Origin: Agarilytica sp045430305
GTDB lineage: Bacteria; Pseudomonadota; Gammaproteobacteria; Pseudomonadales; Cellvibrionaceae
Length of the DNA: 64,000 bases
Reading direction: 5' to 3'
Assembly: GCA_045430305.1 (NCBI GenBank)
Contig: JAILXW010000003.1
Coordinates: forward strand, 186,001 to 250,000
Shown piece by piece: positions 51,738 to 61,120 of the stretch (the first letter of the stretch is position 1; each line of letters starts with the position of its first letter). Below the pieces are notes generated by a model. It was not told the origin of the DNA. It ran no database searches and worked only from the letters and a program-made list of their open reading frames with translations. The position numbers and the translations under genes were made by a program.

Positions 51738-52117
51738 TACGCTCGACTTTCCTGCGCCTACTGATTTTGCTGAAAAGTAATATCCCCCCTACTAGCACGT
51801 TAGGGGGGCTATTACCTACATTGCCCCCCAAAGAAGAACAGGAAAACTAAGCTCACACCACCTTCAAACCTCTGCTCCTCACCATCGTTTGAGCACATAA
51901 GCCCAAATTTGCGCTGGAACAAACGTGCCTGCAACAAGGCGGCTAGAATGGTTTATTGCAGGATTGTTTCAAATTTTGCCAAGCGCGACTGGCGAAATGC
52001 CGACCATAGCGGTAAACTAAACGATAATTATTATTATTTATGTTGCTATTAAAGCGTTTTAGCCGCCAAACTCAGTGCAAAGTGCCGTGTTTGAACAGCA
52101 AAGAGCCGGAATGACTT
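51738..52117. other. Intergenic region before feoA
   Basis: This 380-bp gap contains a GC-rich hairpin CCCCCCTA (51784-51791) / TAGGGGGG (51801-51808) with a 9-nt loop. It could end the toxin/immunity transcript although no U-tract follows. Further right is the Fur-like box near 52023. No convincing gene is present. Confidence 0.5.
52023..52041. promoter_or_regulatory. Candidate Fur box upstream of feoAB
   Basis: GATAATTATTATTATTTAT matches 13 of the 19 positions of the classical Fur consensus, with the left GATAAT half-site perfect. It lies 77 bp upstream of the feoA start. Iron repression of feoAB is established in many gammaproteobacteria, which supports the call. Confidence 0.6.
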
Positions 52118-52342
52118 ATGACCCTAGCCGATCAGCAAAAGAACATTCTCACCCGAATCAAAGGTTTCACGCCTGAAGGTGAGAGCCTTACGCGCCTGCA
52201 TCAAATGGGCGTTATACCTGGCGCAGAAGCGATCGTGCTACGTACAGCCCCCCTCGGCGACCCCATGCAAGTCCGTATCGAAGGAACTTTACTGAGCATC
52301 CGCAAGCGCGATGCAGTGCAAATCCAAGTAGAGAGCATGTGA
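52118..52342 (+). CDS. feoA: Ferrous iron transport protein A
   Basis: This 74-residue SH3-like protein belongs to the FeoA family (ILTRIKGFTPEGESLTRLHQ, GVIPGAEAIVLRTAPLGDPM and the end LLSIRKRDAVQIQVE). FeoA is a small cytoplasmic partner that interacts with FeoB and is needed for Fe(II) uptake. Its stop overlaps the GTG start of feoB by 4 nt. A Fur-like box lies upstream. Confidence 0.94.
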   Translation: MTLADQQKNILTRIKGFTPEGESLTRLHQMGVIPGAEAIVLRTAPLGDPMQVRIEGTLLSIRKRDAVQIQVESM

Positions 52343-54453
52343 GCGAATTGAATATCGCCCTCGCGGGCAACCCTAACTGCGGTAAAACAACACTTTTCAA
52401 TAGTTTGACCGGTTCTCGCCAGAAGGTGGGCAACTGGGCTGGCGTCACGGTCGAGAAAAAATCCGGCACCCTCAAACACCAGCAACACAACATTCATTTG
52501 GTCGACCTGCCCGGTGTCTACAGCCTAGATGGCGGAGATCAAGGGCTCGACGAAAAAATCGCCCGCCGCTTTATCACCGAAGAAAAGCCCGATCTGATCA
52601 TCAACGTGGTCGACGCCTCGAACCTCAATCGAAACCTGTTACTGACACATTCTCTGCTTGATATGAAGCAGCCGATGATTGTGGCACTCAACATGATTGA
52701 TGTGGCTGAACAAGACGGCCTTCATATCGATGTAGACGCCCTAGAAAGGCGCCTCGGCATTCCCGTTGTACCTGTGGTTGCCAGCCGAGGCACCGGCATC
52801 GACGACATTCGAAATAAAATTTTTGCCATTGCAGAAGAACCTAATTCTGCACCCAAAATTAAAGAAGATTTATTGTGTGCGGAAGAAGCTCTGGCTCACC
52901 GCTATCAGTGGGTGCGAGAGCAAACGCGCGATGTGATGGTGATGCAACCGGGCAAGTCGCGCATCAGTGACAAGATAGATGCCATCGTTTTGCATCGCTG
53001 GCTTGGCATTCCTATCTTCTTGTTGATGATGTATCTCATGTTTTTGTTTGCCATCAACATGGGGGCCGTATTTATCGACTTTTTCGACATACTGCTCGGC
53101 GCGCTTTTAGTTGACGGGCTAGGTAATGTCATGACGAGTTTAGGCTCGCCAGATTGGTTACGCACCATTATCGCCGACGGCATTGGCGGCGGCATTCAAT
53201 TAGTCGGCACTTTTATTCCGGTGATTGGCTTTTTATATTTATGCCTGAGTATTTTGGAAGATTCTGGCTACATGGCCCGTGCCGGTTTTGTTGTAGACCG
53301 CTTGATGGCGCGCATTGGCTTACCAGGCAATGCCTTTGTGCCTTTAATTGTTGGTTTTGGCTGCAATGTTCCATCTGTGATGGCTTCGCGTTCATTAACA
53401 CGCGAGCAGGATCGTCTGCTCACGATTGCGATGGCTCCGTTTATGTCATGTGGTGCTCGCTTAACCGTGTACGCACTTTTCGCCGCTGCGTTTTTTCCGC
53501 ATAACGGTTCGTTCATTGTATTTGCTTTGTATTTATTCGGTATCGTCATGGCGGTATTTACCGGATGGTTATTTAGAAAAACACTTTTTTCTGGTCAGAC
53601 GTCGCCGTCGTTTCAGGAAATGCCTGCATACCACGCCCCGGTAGCGCGCAACATTATTTTAACCACGTGGCACCGCTTACACGGGTTTATTCGTCGCGCT
53701 GGCGCCACTATTGTAAAAGTTGTTTGCGCACTTACGATCATTAACTCTATCGGTCTTGACGGCAGCTTTGGCAATCAAGACAGTCAAGATTCATTGCTGA
53801 GTAAAATTGGTAAAACCTTAACACCAGCACTTTCTCCTATCGGGGTGCAAGAAGACAACTGGCCTGCAACTGTCGGGGTATTTACCGGCGTTTTCGCCAA
53901 AGAGGCCGTTGTTGGTACGCTCGATGCGCTTTATCAAGATGTTGCCGGCGAAGCTGGCGGCGAAGACAAGGCATTTAATATATTTGATGAGGCGAGTGCC
54001 GCCTTTAAATCTATTGGCGAAAACGCACTTGGCTTAACCGAGGCCTTGGGCGACCCATTGGGCTTGGGCGCCATTGGAGAATCTTCCGAAAATCAGGGTG
54101 TTTCCAATACCGGCCTTGGCGCAATGAAAAATTTATTTGGCAGCGCGTTTGCGGCATTTTGTTATTTAGTATTTATACTTCTATACACCCCATGCGTTGC
54201 GGTAATGGGAGCTATGAATCGCGAATCTGGCCCAATGTGGGCAAGCCTGGTGATTGGCTGGTCAAGCTTTTTAGCATACTGGACGGCAAGCTCGCTCTAC
54301 CAAATAGGCAGCTTTACCACACAGCCAATATTTTCTTCTTGCTGGCTACTTGGCGCAGCCTTCAGTATGTTTTTTGTCGTAAAGGGGCTTAATAACCTGG
54401 GTAAGCGTCGGCAAAAGCAAGACCCCAACATTATTGCCAGCAGCCAAGCCTAA
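52339..54453 (+). CDS. feoB: Ferrous iron transporter FeoB
   Basis: This 704-residue inner-membrane Fe(II) transporter has an N-terminal G-protein domain (ALAGNPNCGKTTLFNSLTG, DLPGVYSLD with the switch regions, NMIDVAE). A helical spacer and the Gate-containing membrane core follow. The core shows GFGCNVPSVMASRSL, with the conserved Cys, and APFMSCGARLTVYALFAAAF. It starts with GTG inside the feoA stop. It is somewhat shorter than E. coli FeoB (773), and no feoC follows. Confidence 0.96.
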   Translation: MSELNIALAGNPNCGKTTLFNSLTGSRQKVGNWAGVTVEKKSGTLKHQQHNIHLVDLPGVYSLDGGDQGLDEKIARRFITEEKPDLIINVVDASNLNRNLLLTHSLLDMKQPMIVALNMIDVAEQDGLHIDVDALERRLGIPVVPVVASRGTGIDDIRNKIFAIAEEPNSAPKIKEDLLCAEEALAHRYQWVREQTRDVMVMQPGKSRISDKIDAIVLHRWLGIPIFLLMMYLMFLFAINMGAVFIDFFDILLGALLVDGLGNVMTSLGSPDWLRTIIADGIGGGIQLVGTFIPVIGFLYLCLSILEDSGYMARAGFVVDRLMARIGLPGNAFVPLIVGFGCNVPSVMASRSLTREQDRLLTIAMAPFMSCGARLTVYALFAAAFFPHNGSFIVFALYLFGIVMAVFTGWLFRKTLFSGQTSPSFQEMPAYHAPVARNIILTTWHRLHGFIRRAGATIVKVVCALTIINSIGLDGSFGNQDSQDSLLSKIGKTLTPALSPIGVQEDNWPATVGVFTGVFAKEAVVGTLDALYQDVAGEAGGEDKAFNIFDEASAAFKSIGENALGLTEALGDPLGLGAIGESSENQGVSNTGLGAMKNLFGSAFAAFCYLVFILLYTPCVAVMGAMNRESGPMWASLVIGWSSFLAYWTASSLYQIGSFTTQPIFSSCWLLGAAFSMFFVVKGLNNLGKRRQKQDPNIIASSQA

Positions 54454-54599
54454 TACCAGAGGCCACAAGTTTAGTGTGGCTCTCGCCACATTCCTTCATT
54501 TCGTCTTTCAATTTTATCGAAGTTAACGATCAAGTTTTTAAACTTTCGCCTATTCGCATACGCGCGTACTATTAAACCATTCTTAACTAGGAGGGCAGT

Positions 54600-55073
54600 A
54601 TGAGCACTGAAATTAATATTGGCATTCACGAAACCCAACGAATACACGTCGGTAACGAGCTAAGCAAAGTATTAGCCGATTCTTATACGCTATATTTGCA
54701 AACCCATAACTTTCATTGGAACGTAACAGGGCCGCAGTTTCGCGAACTACATTTGATGTTTGAAGAGCAATATACTGAACTCGCTCTGGCTGTTGATGAA
54801 GTTGCGGAACGCATTCGCACCCTGGGTATTCCTGCCCCTGGCACTTACACCGCATTTGCAGAATTATCGAGCATCGAAGAAATTTCTGGCGTGCCCGAAG
54901 CACGAGAAATGACAAGCATATTGCTGAAAAGTAACGAAAGCGTTGTGCGCACATTAAGAAACGCGCTGGGTGTTGCTCAAGAGGCAGACGATGAATCCAG
55001 TGCAGCTTTATTATCAGACCGCTTACGTATTCACGAAAAAACTGCATGGATGTTGCGCAGCTTAATTAGCTAA
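54600..55073 (+). CDS. dps: Dps-family DNA-binding ferritin
   Basis: This 157-residue protein assembles as dodecamers that oxidise and store iron and protect DNA. The ferroxidase-site ligands lie in QTHNFHWNVTGPQFRELHLM (His) and FEEQYTELALAVDEVAERIR (Asp/Glu). A strong AGGAGG precedes the ATG. It stands 146 bp after feoB, which joins iron import to iron storage in one neighbourhood, though it probably has its own promoter. A terminator follows. Confidence 0.94.
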   Translation: MSTEINIGIHETQRIHVGNELSKVLADSYTLYLQTHNFHWNVTGPQFRELHLMFEEQYTELALAVDEVAERIRTLGIPAPGTYTAFAELSSIEEISGVPEAREMTSILLKSNESVVRTLRNALGVAQEADDESSAALLSDRLRIHEKTAWMLRSLIS

Positions 55074-55094
55074 GCATTACTAACCCCTAAGAAG

Positions 55095-55128
55095 AAAATA
55101 CGGCGCCAATTGGCGCCGTATTTTTTAA
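55095..55128 (+). terminator. Intrinsic terminator after dps
   Basis: A perfect palindrome centred at 55109/55110 (arm AATACGGCGCCAA with its complement) is flanked by A on the left and TTTTTT on the right. It can act in both directions between the convergent dps and the 55146-55700 gene. Confidence 0.88.
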
Positions 55129-55145
55129 GGTTTTTAAATATGACG

Positions 55146-55700
55146 CTAAGGCGCCCAGCGCACAAATTTATGCCAGCTTTTATGTGCCCCCACAGACCAA
55201 GCAGAAGCACCTGAACCTTCACCTGCACTGCTTACTTGAGGGTGAAAAGTTAGCACGTGGTCAAGTAGCTTCTCTTGTGAGGGCTTAACATCGACAAAAA
55301 ATACGTGTTTGTGGTGGGCTAAATCATCTTCAAAACGTTCGAACTCACTATTCCCTTTCTGTATGCCCCATAAACCACCCTCCCAAGTAAAAAAACCTAA
55401 GGTGCCAAGCGCTAAAAACAAAGCCGGCGCCATGGTAAAATCTTCACTTAGGCCTGACTGCATAAAGAAAAACATGATAGCGCCCGCACCAATAATTCCC
55501 AAACCAAAGCCCATAAACCCAGACTTGAGAACATCTTTCTTTGAGAATGAATCTACCGCTGGTAGACCAAGGGCTTCCACATCTGCGTCGTCGTTACTGA
55601 GCACATGAATTTGCTCGCAATCAAGACCTGCTGATTCAAGTTCGCTTTCGAGTTTTTTAAGGTCTTGTAAATCATCACCAACATAATAATGCCGTTTCAT
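55146..55700 (-). CDS. Small membrane protein with a glycine-rich hairpin, unknown function
   Basis: This is a 184-residue protein from the ATG at 55700; the frame runs 12 codons further upstream without support. A soluble N-terminal part (residues 1-60, HYYVGDDLQDLKKLESELES) is followed by two hydrophobic segments. One is glycine-rich (SGFMGFGLGIIGAGAIMFFF), the other is at about 90-110 (APALFLALGTLGFFTWEGG). A C-terminal region has FFVDVKPSQEKLLDHVLTFH. The layout resembles proteins that protect or regulate membrane transporters, but I do not recognise a named family. Confidence 0.72.
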   Translation of the reverse strand: MKRHYYVGDDLQDLKKLESELESAGLDCEQIHVLSNDDADVEALGLPAVDSFSKKDVLKSGFMGFGLGIIGAGAIMFFFMQSGLSEDFTMAPALFLALGTLGFFTWEGGLWGIQKGNSEFERFEDDLAHHKHVFFVDVKPSQEKLLDHVLTFHPQVSSAGEGSGASAWSVGAHKSWHKFVRWAP

Positions 55701-55978
55701 AAGACTACCTTCTATCTTCACCGGTTTTAACCACACAACAAAACCCAGAACTCAGCCTGCTTAGATTGGCATACAGCCCTAGCTTTGCGCTTACCCTCCT
55801 GCGTTAAGTAATTATGCGCTGCTTTAGTTAAGGTGCCAGTGAAAACGTATCTTTAGTCTAACTTTGTCTATAAACGGTCTTGCCTTTTAATCTTTTTGTC
55901 TGGCACTACGATAATGCGATCTAAACACATAGCCCCTAAATACCGCGACACTCTATAGGCCAAATTAAAAATCGTCGT

Positions 55979-56010
55979 AAAAAAATAAGGCGCCAAGAAT
56001 GGCGCCTTAT
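55979..56010 (-). terminator. Intrinsic terminator after the VWA gene
   Basis: The 10-bp stem ATAAGGCGCC / GGCGCCTTAT has loop AAGAAT. On the minus strand it is followed by a U run (A7 at 55979-55985 on the plus strand). It lies 28 bp after the stop of the VWA gene. Confidence 0.85.
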
Positions 56011-56037
56011 ACTATCTCCATGTCATAGATACAGCAG

Positions 56038-58149
56038 CTACATCCGTTTGGCTATTTTTGCTTTTCGAACTAACTGCACAAACTCGTTACGATAACCAAA
56101 CACATCATCGCCACGTGACTGAAGTGCCTGCTTTATCACTTCATCGTAATTCCATTCGCCTATATATTTATCGTCTTTTAATAGCTGAGAAAAACCTGCC
56201 ACAGCACTGGAAAATTGAAAACTCTCCTGTTGCCATGCATTCATATCGGTAGTGTCGGCACTAACGACTTTAGTAATCAACTTTGACTTAGTTTCCTTTG
56301 GTAGTTTATAGCGCAACTTCAACAAAGCGTATTCATTCGCAGATGCGCCTTCTTTAGCGCCTGCATTAAGCTTTTGATAACGCGTTTCGTCGATTAAGCG
56401 ATTACTAGAACCCACAGGGGTCACTTCATATATCGCCGTTACACTGTGACCGGCACCAATATCACCCGCATCAACTTTATCATTATTAAAATCTTCACGC
56501 TTTAGCGCACGCGTTTCGTAGCCAATCAAGCGATACTCTGCGACTGTGGCCGGGTTAAACTCCATTTGAATCTTAACGTCTTTTGCAATAGTAAAGAGGG
56601 CCGAACTCGCTTCATTTACCAGCAGTTTTTGCGCCTCGCCTAGCGTATCGATATAGGCCGCAACGCCATTTCCGTTTTGTGCAAGTTCTTGCATCATCGC
56701 ATCATGATAATTCTCATGCCCAAAACCCAGCACCGATAGAAACACGCCGCTTTTTCGCTTTTCTTCCACAAAGGTTTTTAGTTTTTCTGGGTCTGAAATT
56801 CCCACATTAAAATCACCATCAGTGGCTAGCACAATACGATTAACGGCTTCTTTATCGAAATTTTGTTCCGCCAATTGATAGGCAAGATTAATTCCCGCTG
56901 CACCAGCAGTAGAGCCCCCCGCTTGTAAGCGATTAAGCGCGTCGAGAATTTTTTGTTTTTCTTTCACCTGTGTTGGCTCCAACACGGTACCTGCAGCCCC
57001 GGCATAAACGACCAATGAGATATTGTCGTCGGGTCGCAGTTGGTCAAGCAATAGCGCAATGGATTGTTTTACCAATGGCAATTTATTTTCTGAAGACATC
57101 GAACCAGACACATCCAACAAAAACACCAAGTTAGATTTTGGTTGTTCGTCGATGTTGTAGCCTTGAATGCCAACATGAATCAACTTATTACCCGCTTTCC
57201 ATGGCGAATCTCCAACCATCACATGAGTGGCAAAGGGCTCGATTTTATTTTTTGGTAAGGGGTATTTGTAATCAAAATAATTCACAAACTCTTCAATGCG
57301 TACAGCATTAGGGTCAGGTAAATAGCCTTGATTTAATTTACTGCGCACAAAACTGTAGGAGGCCGTATCGACATCGACTGAAAAAGTTGAAACAGGCTCT
57401 TCACTTACCAGTTTAACCGGGTTGGTTTCTGACTCAGTAAAACGCTCACGATTTTCTTTCTGCACAGGAAAATTGATTGCATCTCGATCTCGCGGCAGAA
57501 CCTGAGGCGGGCGAGCAACATATGATACTGCAGGGCCTGCAGTCATTGGCATCGGCGCCGCCATCATTTTCTTTTCTGCCTTACTTTTTGCCGGGGCCAG
57601 TTGCGTGGCGGCGATGCTGTCATGTAATGCTGTGGCAGACTCTTCCAGTGATTCTTCTGTGCGCCTTGCGATTACAACAATGGCTTCTTGTTCAGCGTCA
57701 GTCGCACTATTTCCTACAGCAGCTTGCTCTTTACTCTGTTTACCTACGCGATATTCAATTGCCGTTTCTGGATGTGGCAGCTCTTCACCAGTGTTAAAGG
57801 TATTGGGCACACGCAAGGCAATTACGCCTGCAAGTATTGCCAAACTTACCCCCCCCAGTGAGGGCATAAGCCAGCCCGGCGTTTGTTTTGCTGGGGTAGT
57901 GGATGTTTCAGGGTTTGCTGTATTCATGGTTGTTTCCTTATCTCCAGAGTTACTATTGGCGATAAGACGCAACCAGGAGAAAAATCCTTGGCGCTGCGAG
58001 GTATTTTTTTTCACTTCCTTATTTTCAATCTCACTTTGCGCTTCAGCAAAGGCTTGCTTGGCTAAAGTAATAGCGCGCTGGCGAGACCCAGGGTTTGGCG
58101 CCTGTTGACGTGCGTGTTGAAATACTTCATTGAGGTCGCGCTCTTTCAT
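56038..58149 (-). CDS. VWA-domain membrane protein (YfbK-like), possible anti-sigma partner
   Basis: This 703-residue protein has a cytoplasmic N-terminus of about 90 residues, one membrane segment (about 92-110, MPSLGGVSLAILAGVIAL), a Pro/Ala-rich linker and a von Willebrand A domain. The intact MIDAS is FLLDVSGSMSSENKLPLVKQ. A YfbK-type C-terminal domain follows (VTPVGSSNRLIDETRYQ, ASEFQFSSAV-like end). Its start overlaps the ECF sigma gene by 4 nt. A short N-terminal cytoplasmic part plus one membrane pass is the layout of an anti-sigma factor. An envelope-sensing role is inferred, and the ligand is unknown. Confidence 0.87.
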   Translation of the reverse strand: MKERDLNEVFQHARQQAPNPGSRQRAITLAKQAFAEAQSEIENKEVKKNTSQRQGFFSWLRLIANSNSGDKETTMNTANPETSTTPAKQTPGWLMPSLGGVSLAILAGVIALRVPNTFNTGEELPHPETAIEYRVGKQSKEQAAVGNSATDAEQEAIVVIARRTEESLEESATALHDSIAATQLAPAKSKAEKKMMAAPMPMTAGPAVSYVARPPQVLPRDRDAINFPVQKENRERFTESETNPVKLVSEEPVSTFSVDVDTASYSFVRSKLNQGYLPDPNAVRIEEFVNYFDYKYPLPKNKIEPFATHVMVGDSPWKAGNKLIHVGIQGYNIDEQPKSNLVFLLDVSGSMSSENKLPLVKQSIALLLDQLRPDDNISLVVYAGAAGTVLEPTQVKEKQKILDALNRLQAGGSTAGAAGINLAYQLAEQNFDKEAVNRIVLATDGDFNVGISDPEKLKTFVEEKRKSGVFLSVLGFGHENYHDAMMQELAQNGNGVAAYIDTLGEAQKLLVNEASSALFTIAKDVKIQMEFNPATVAEYRLIGYETRALKREDFNNDKVDAGDIGAGHSVTAIYEVTPVGSSNRLIDETRYQKLNAGAKEGASANEYALLKLRYKLPKETKSKLITKVVSADTTDMNAWQQESFQFSSAVAGFSQLLKDDKYIGEWNYDEVIKQALQSRGDDVFGYRNEFVQLVRKAKIAKRM

Positions 58150-58670
58150 GTTTGACCCCCCGCATCGGGATTAAATTCATGTAACTTATTACGTACTTTA
58201 TGTATTCGCCAAGAAATGGTGCTTTCTTTCACATCCAATATCTCGGCAGCCTCTTTGTGCGACAAACCTTCACCCAATACTAGCACCACCGTTTCTTTAA
58301 ATTCTGCGCCCAGCATTTCAACACACGCCAAAATCTGGCGTAAATAGATCGCCATTTCTGCAACGGAATTGTCGATAAAATTATTTTCTTCTATTTCTTC
58401 GTTATTATGTTTGTTTTGTCGCTGCCAATCTTTTGCGCAATTGATTACTAGCCGGTACAGCCAAGTGGAAAACTTCGAGTTAAATTGATATTGCCGAATA
58501 CCCTGGCCTAACTTTATACAGGCGTTCTGCGCAATATCTTCCGCATCACTTTTTTGCCCACACCAGCTGTAGGCGATTCGATAGATATCGTCGTAATACA
58601 TTTCCACCAACTGCTCGAAAACTAGGGCGTCTCCCTGTTGTGCAGCTTTGATGAGCGTGATTGGATCCAT
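58146..58670 (-). CDS. ECF-type sigma-70 factor
   Basis: This 174-residue sigma factor has region 2 (YYDDIYRIAYSWCGQKSDAE, DIAQNACIKL, FSTWLYRLVINCAKDW) and region 4 (VVLVLGEGLSHKEAAEILDV then STISWRIHKVRNKLHEF), and lacks regions 1 and 3. It directs polymerase to a small regulon, usually under control of a membrane anti-sigma factor. The next gene, overlapping by 4 nt, encodes a one-pass VWA protein that is the likely regulator. Its target promoters are unknown and may include its own. Confidence 0.92.
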   Translation of the reverse strand: MDPITLIKAAQQGDALVFEQLVEMYYDDIYRIAYSWCGQKSDAEDIAQNACIKLGQGIRQYQFNSKFSTWLYRLVINCAKDWQRQNKHNNEEIEENNFIDNSVAEMAIYLRQILACVEMLGAEFKETVVLVLGEGLSHKEAAEILDVKESTISWRIHKVRNKLHEFNPDAGGQT

Positions 58671-58781
58671 AGTGGTACATCAAGTGTGAGCGCAGAAAGT
58701 AGAATTAGGGATAAGACGTAAGAAAAGGTAATTTCCTTGGTGAATAAAGAAAATTTTTTATTTTAATTGCGCAATGTCGAG

Positions 58782-60380
58782 TCAGGGCCGAAGTATTGCG
58801 TTTTGCTGCGCTGGAGATACAGGCTTCGAAATCGCCCCAGCGTCTTGAGTAATCTTTTCAAATGCTGGCGCTGGTTTTGGGATTGCAACACCAGGGCAAG
58901 TTTCGTCGACACGGTACTGTAACGCTGCGGCAAGCATGGCCTCAGTGGGGTCGCCCAGGCCGCGGGTATAGTCGTCTTCTACATAGCAGCCAGGCACTGA
59001 AACACCTTCTAGATTTGGGTCATTGGCCGGCGCAAAGCCGTCAGGGTATTCACCAAAACCATCGTCATTCACACCAGCAAACTGCACGGTGAAATACGTG
59101 GTGCCGCAATTGCCCTCGGGGATGAAACCATAGGGTTTGCCACATGTACCGGAGCCGATTAGCACCACTTCCACATCGATACCGCGCAGCCCGTTGATAA
59201 TGGCCTCGCTGGCAGAACATGTGTTGGCACTGGCCAAAATGAACACTCGATTTAGGTTCAAGCTCGGCAATGGTTCGTTGCCCGTAAGATCGCCAAAATT
59301 AAGTGACGAGGAATTAAAACCAATGGTGGTACCGCTACCAATTTTATTATTGAAGTCGAGCCGGTAAAAAACACGGCCAGAACTCTGCGCAGCACCCGCC
59401 ACCATATAGCCTACTTGACCTGCGATATCGAGCAGACCACCGCCGTTGTAGCGCATGTCTAATACCAAATCACTAGCGCCTTCGGCTACCATCAGCTCAA
59501 AGGCATCGATCAAGCCTGCCGTGGCATTTTCTATATGAGTACTAAAATGCAGATAGCCAACGCCGCCTGTTGCCGTATCTATGACTTGAGCTTCGGTCAC
59601 AGGCGCAATAGAGATGCGCGCTGAGGCCATCGTCACTTCTAAATTCGCTAACCCATCCACAGGGTCAAAAACAAAGTCATGGCTTTCACCAATAACATCT
59701 GGCCCAAGACCACCATTTAAGGTATCGACATCATTGCCATTGATCATGTCGACGCCGTCCACCTCAAGAATGCTCATACCTCGCTCAACTCCCGCCAAGT
59801 CAGCGGGCGAGCCAGGCACAACATCGCGCACGATCACGTCTCGTGGCGGAACTGTAGCCCGGTACACCAAGTTCATTCCATAACCAAACGTTTCACCCGA
59901 TACAGTGGTGGTGAGGTAATCTTCAGTGTCTTGCGTGAAGTGAAAATTGTCTTTGAAGTTATTCGAGGGCGTACGCTCGAAGGTTTTTAGTTGAGCGAAA
60001 TAATCTGCGGTAGAAAACAGGCCAGGGTCTTGATCTTCCACTTCGTCGTACCAGAGGTAAGTTTCGTTGGTCCAGGAGCGAAGGTAGAAATTCTCATATT
60101 CGGTAGAACCCTGCTGATCAGAGTAGGGGCGATTGCCATTAAAGGGGTCATCGCCCTCGCGCGGGTTTTCACAGAGATCCTGATAAAAGACTTTGTCGAA
60201 AAACACATCTTCTTGCCAAGTCAGTATGAATTCTTCGTCTTCGACAATATTGGCCGGGTCAGACAGTAAGCCATCGCTACTACCACCACAGCCGGCAAAA
60301 GCTGCGGTGAGGAATAAGTACGTTACAAGACGACACAGTGTTAGAGCGTTGTTTGTAGTTTGTCGCAAAAGAAATCCCAC
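58782..60380 (-). CDS. S41-family peptidase lipoprotein with PDZ domain
   Basis: This 532-residue protein begins with GTG at 60380 and a lipoprotein signal (LFLTAAFAGCGG). A PDZ domain (about 190-250, VVPGSPADLAGVERGMSILE) precedes the C-terminal processing protease domain. That domain has LVLDMRYNGGGLLDIAGQVG and the region with the nucleophile Ser, LASANTCSASEAIINGLRG. The expected lysine partner is not obvious in this alignment. It is probably an outer-membrane or periplasmic protease. It sits between the ECF operon and a DUF4265 gene on the same strand, with a gap of over 100 bp on each side. Confidence 0.87.
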   Translation of the reverse strand: MGFLLRQTTNNALTLCRLVTYLFLTAAFAGCGGSSDGLLSDPANIVEDEEFILTWQEDVFFDKVFYQDLCENPREGDDPFNGNRPYSDQQGSTEYENFYLRSWTNETYLWYDEVEDQDPGLFSTADYFAQLKTFERTPSNNFKDNFHFTQDTEDYLTTTVSGETFGYGMNLVYRATVPPRDVIVRDVVPGSPADLAGVERGMSILEVDGVDMINGNDVDTLNGGLGPDVIGESHDFVFDPVDGLANLEVTMASARISIAPVTEAQVIDTATGGVGYLHFSTHIENATAGLIDAFELMVAEGASDLVLDMRYNGGGLLDIAGQVGYMVAGAAQSSGRVFYRLDFNNKIGSGTTIGFNSSSLNFGDLTGNEPLPSLNLNRVFILASANTCSASEAIINGLRGIDVEVVLIGSGTCGKPYGFIPEGNCGTTYFTVQFAGVNDDGFGEYPDGFAPANDPNLEGVSVPGCYVEDDYTRGLGDPTEAMLAAALQYRVDETCPGVAIPKPAPAFEKITQDAGAISKPVSPAQQNAILRP

Positions 60381-60494
60381 TTGGCTGATTGTCGTATGCG
60401 AAACTTTGCACAGACGGCAAACACGCTACGAACTTTGAGGCGCCACTACGTCTAGCACCTCCGAAAACAACTTCACGAAGTATAGCTCAGGGAA

Positions 60495-60977
60495 TTATTG
60501 TGGCTTCAAAATATCCTTCCACCAGTTGAGTGGCGTGACACCATCTGCAGGGTCGTAGACATTGCCATAGAACCAGGCGCTTTCTGTTTCTTCCCCTACG
60601 TGGTCGTTTAGTATCTTTTCGATAGTCTCAAAGCCACAGCTCACGTGAATGCTGTACACCAGCAAACGTTCGTTTTCCATATCCAATTCACCGCCGAGCT
60701 TTTCTATCAACGGTGTCATATCTTCTGCAATTTGCTCAAGGTCTTCACGCGCGAAAACACGTATACATAGGTTGCCCGCACGTTTGACCAACTCAAAAGC
60801 TTGGTCATCTGGGTTTAATTTTATCAAATCGCCTTTGGCAAGCCCCTTGATAAAAGCCGGAGAGCGTAACAACACAACGCCGTCATCTTCTGCATCAATC
60901 ACTTGCAATCGTTCCGCCACAGGGCTTCCGTCGGGGCGTTCTCCGGCATATAACTCTACAATACTCAATTCACTCAT
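60495..60977 (-). CDS. DUF4265-family protein
   Basis: This 160-residue soluble acidic protein has no signal peptide. The arrangement PVAERLQVIDAEDDGVVLLR, FELVKRAGNLCIRVFA and IHVSCGFETIEKILNDHVGE fits DUF4265, a domain of unknown function. The C-terminus carries ESAWFYGNVYDPADG. It stands alone, divergent from the M48 peptidase gene. Confidence 0.75.
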   Translation of the reverse strand: MSELSIVELYAGERPDGSPVAERLQVIDAEDDGVVLLRSPAFIKGLAKGDLIKLNPDDQAFELVKRAGNLCIRVFAREDLEQIAEDMTPLIEKLGGELDMENERLLVYSIHVSCGFETIEKILNDHVGEETESAWFYGNVYDPADGVTPLNWWKDILKPQ

Positions 60978-61120
60978 TCGTTCTCTAACTCTTATCTGTC
61001 TTTCACTCAGGCTATTATTTGCGACTTGAATTGTGTCGCGAGAAACTTTCGAAGTCGGCGATCATCTATTACTATGTCGCGGCCGCAAATTTAGCAACTT
61101 CACATATTAAAGGAATCTCA

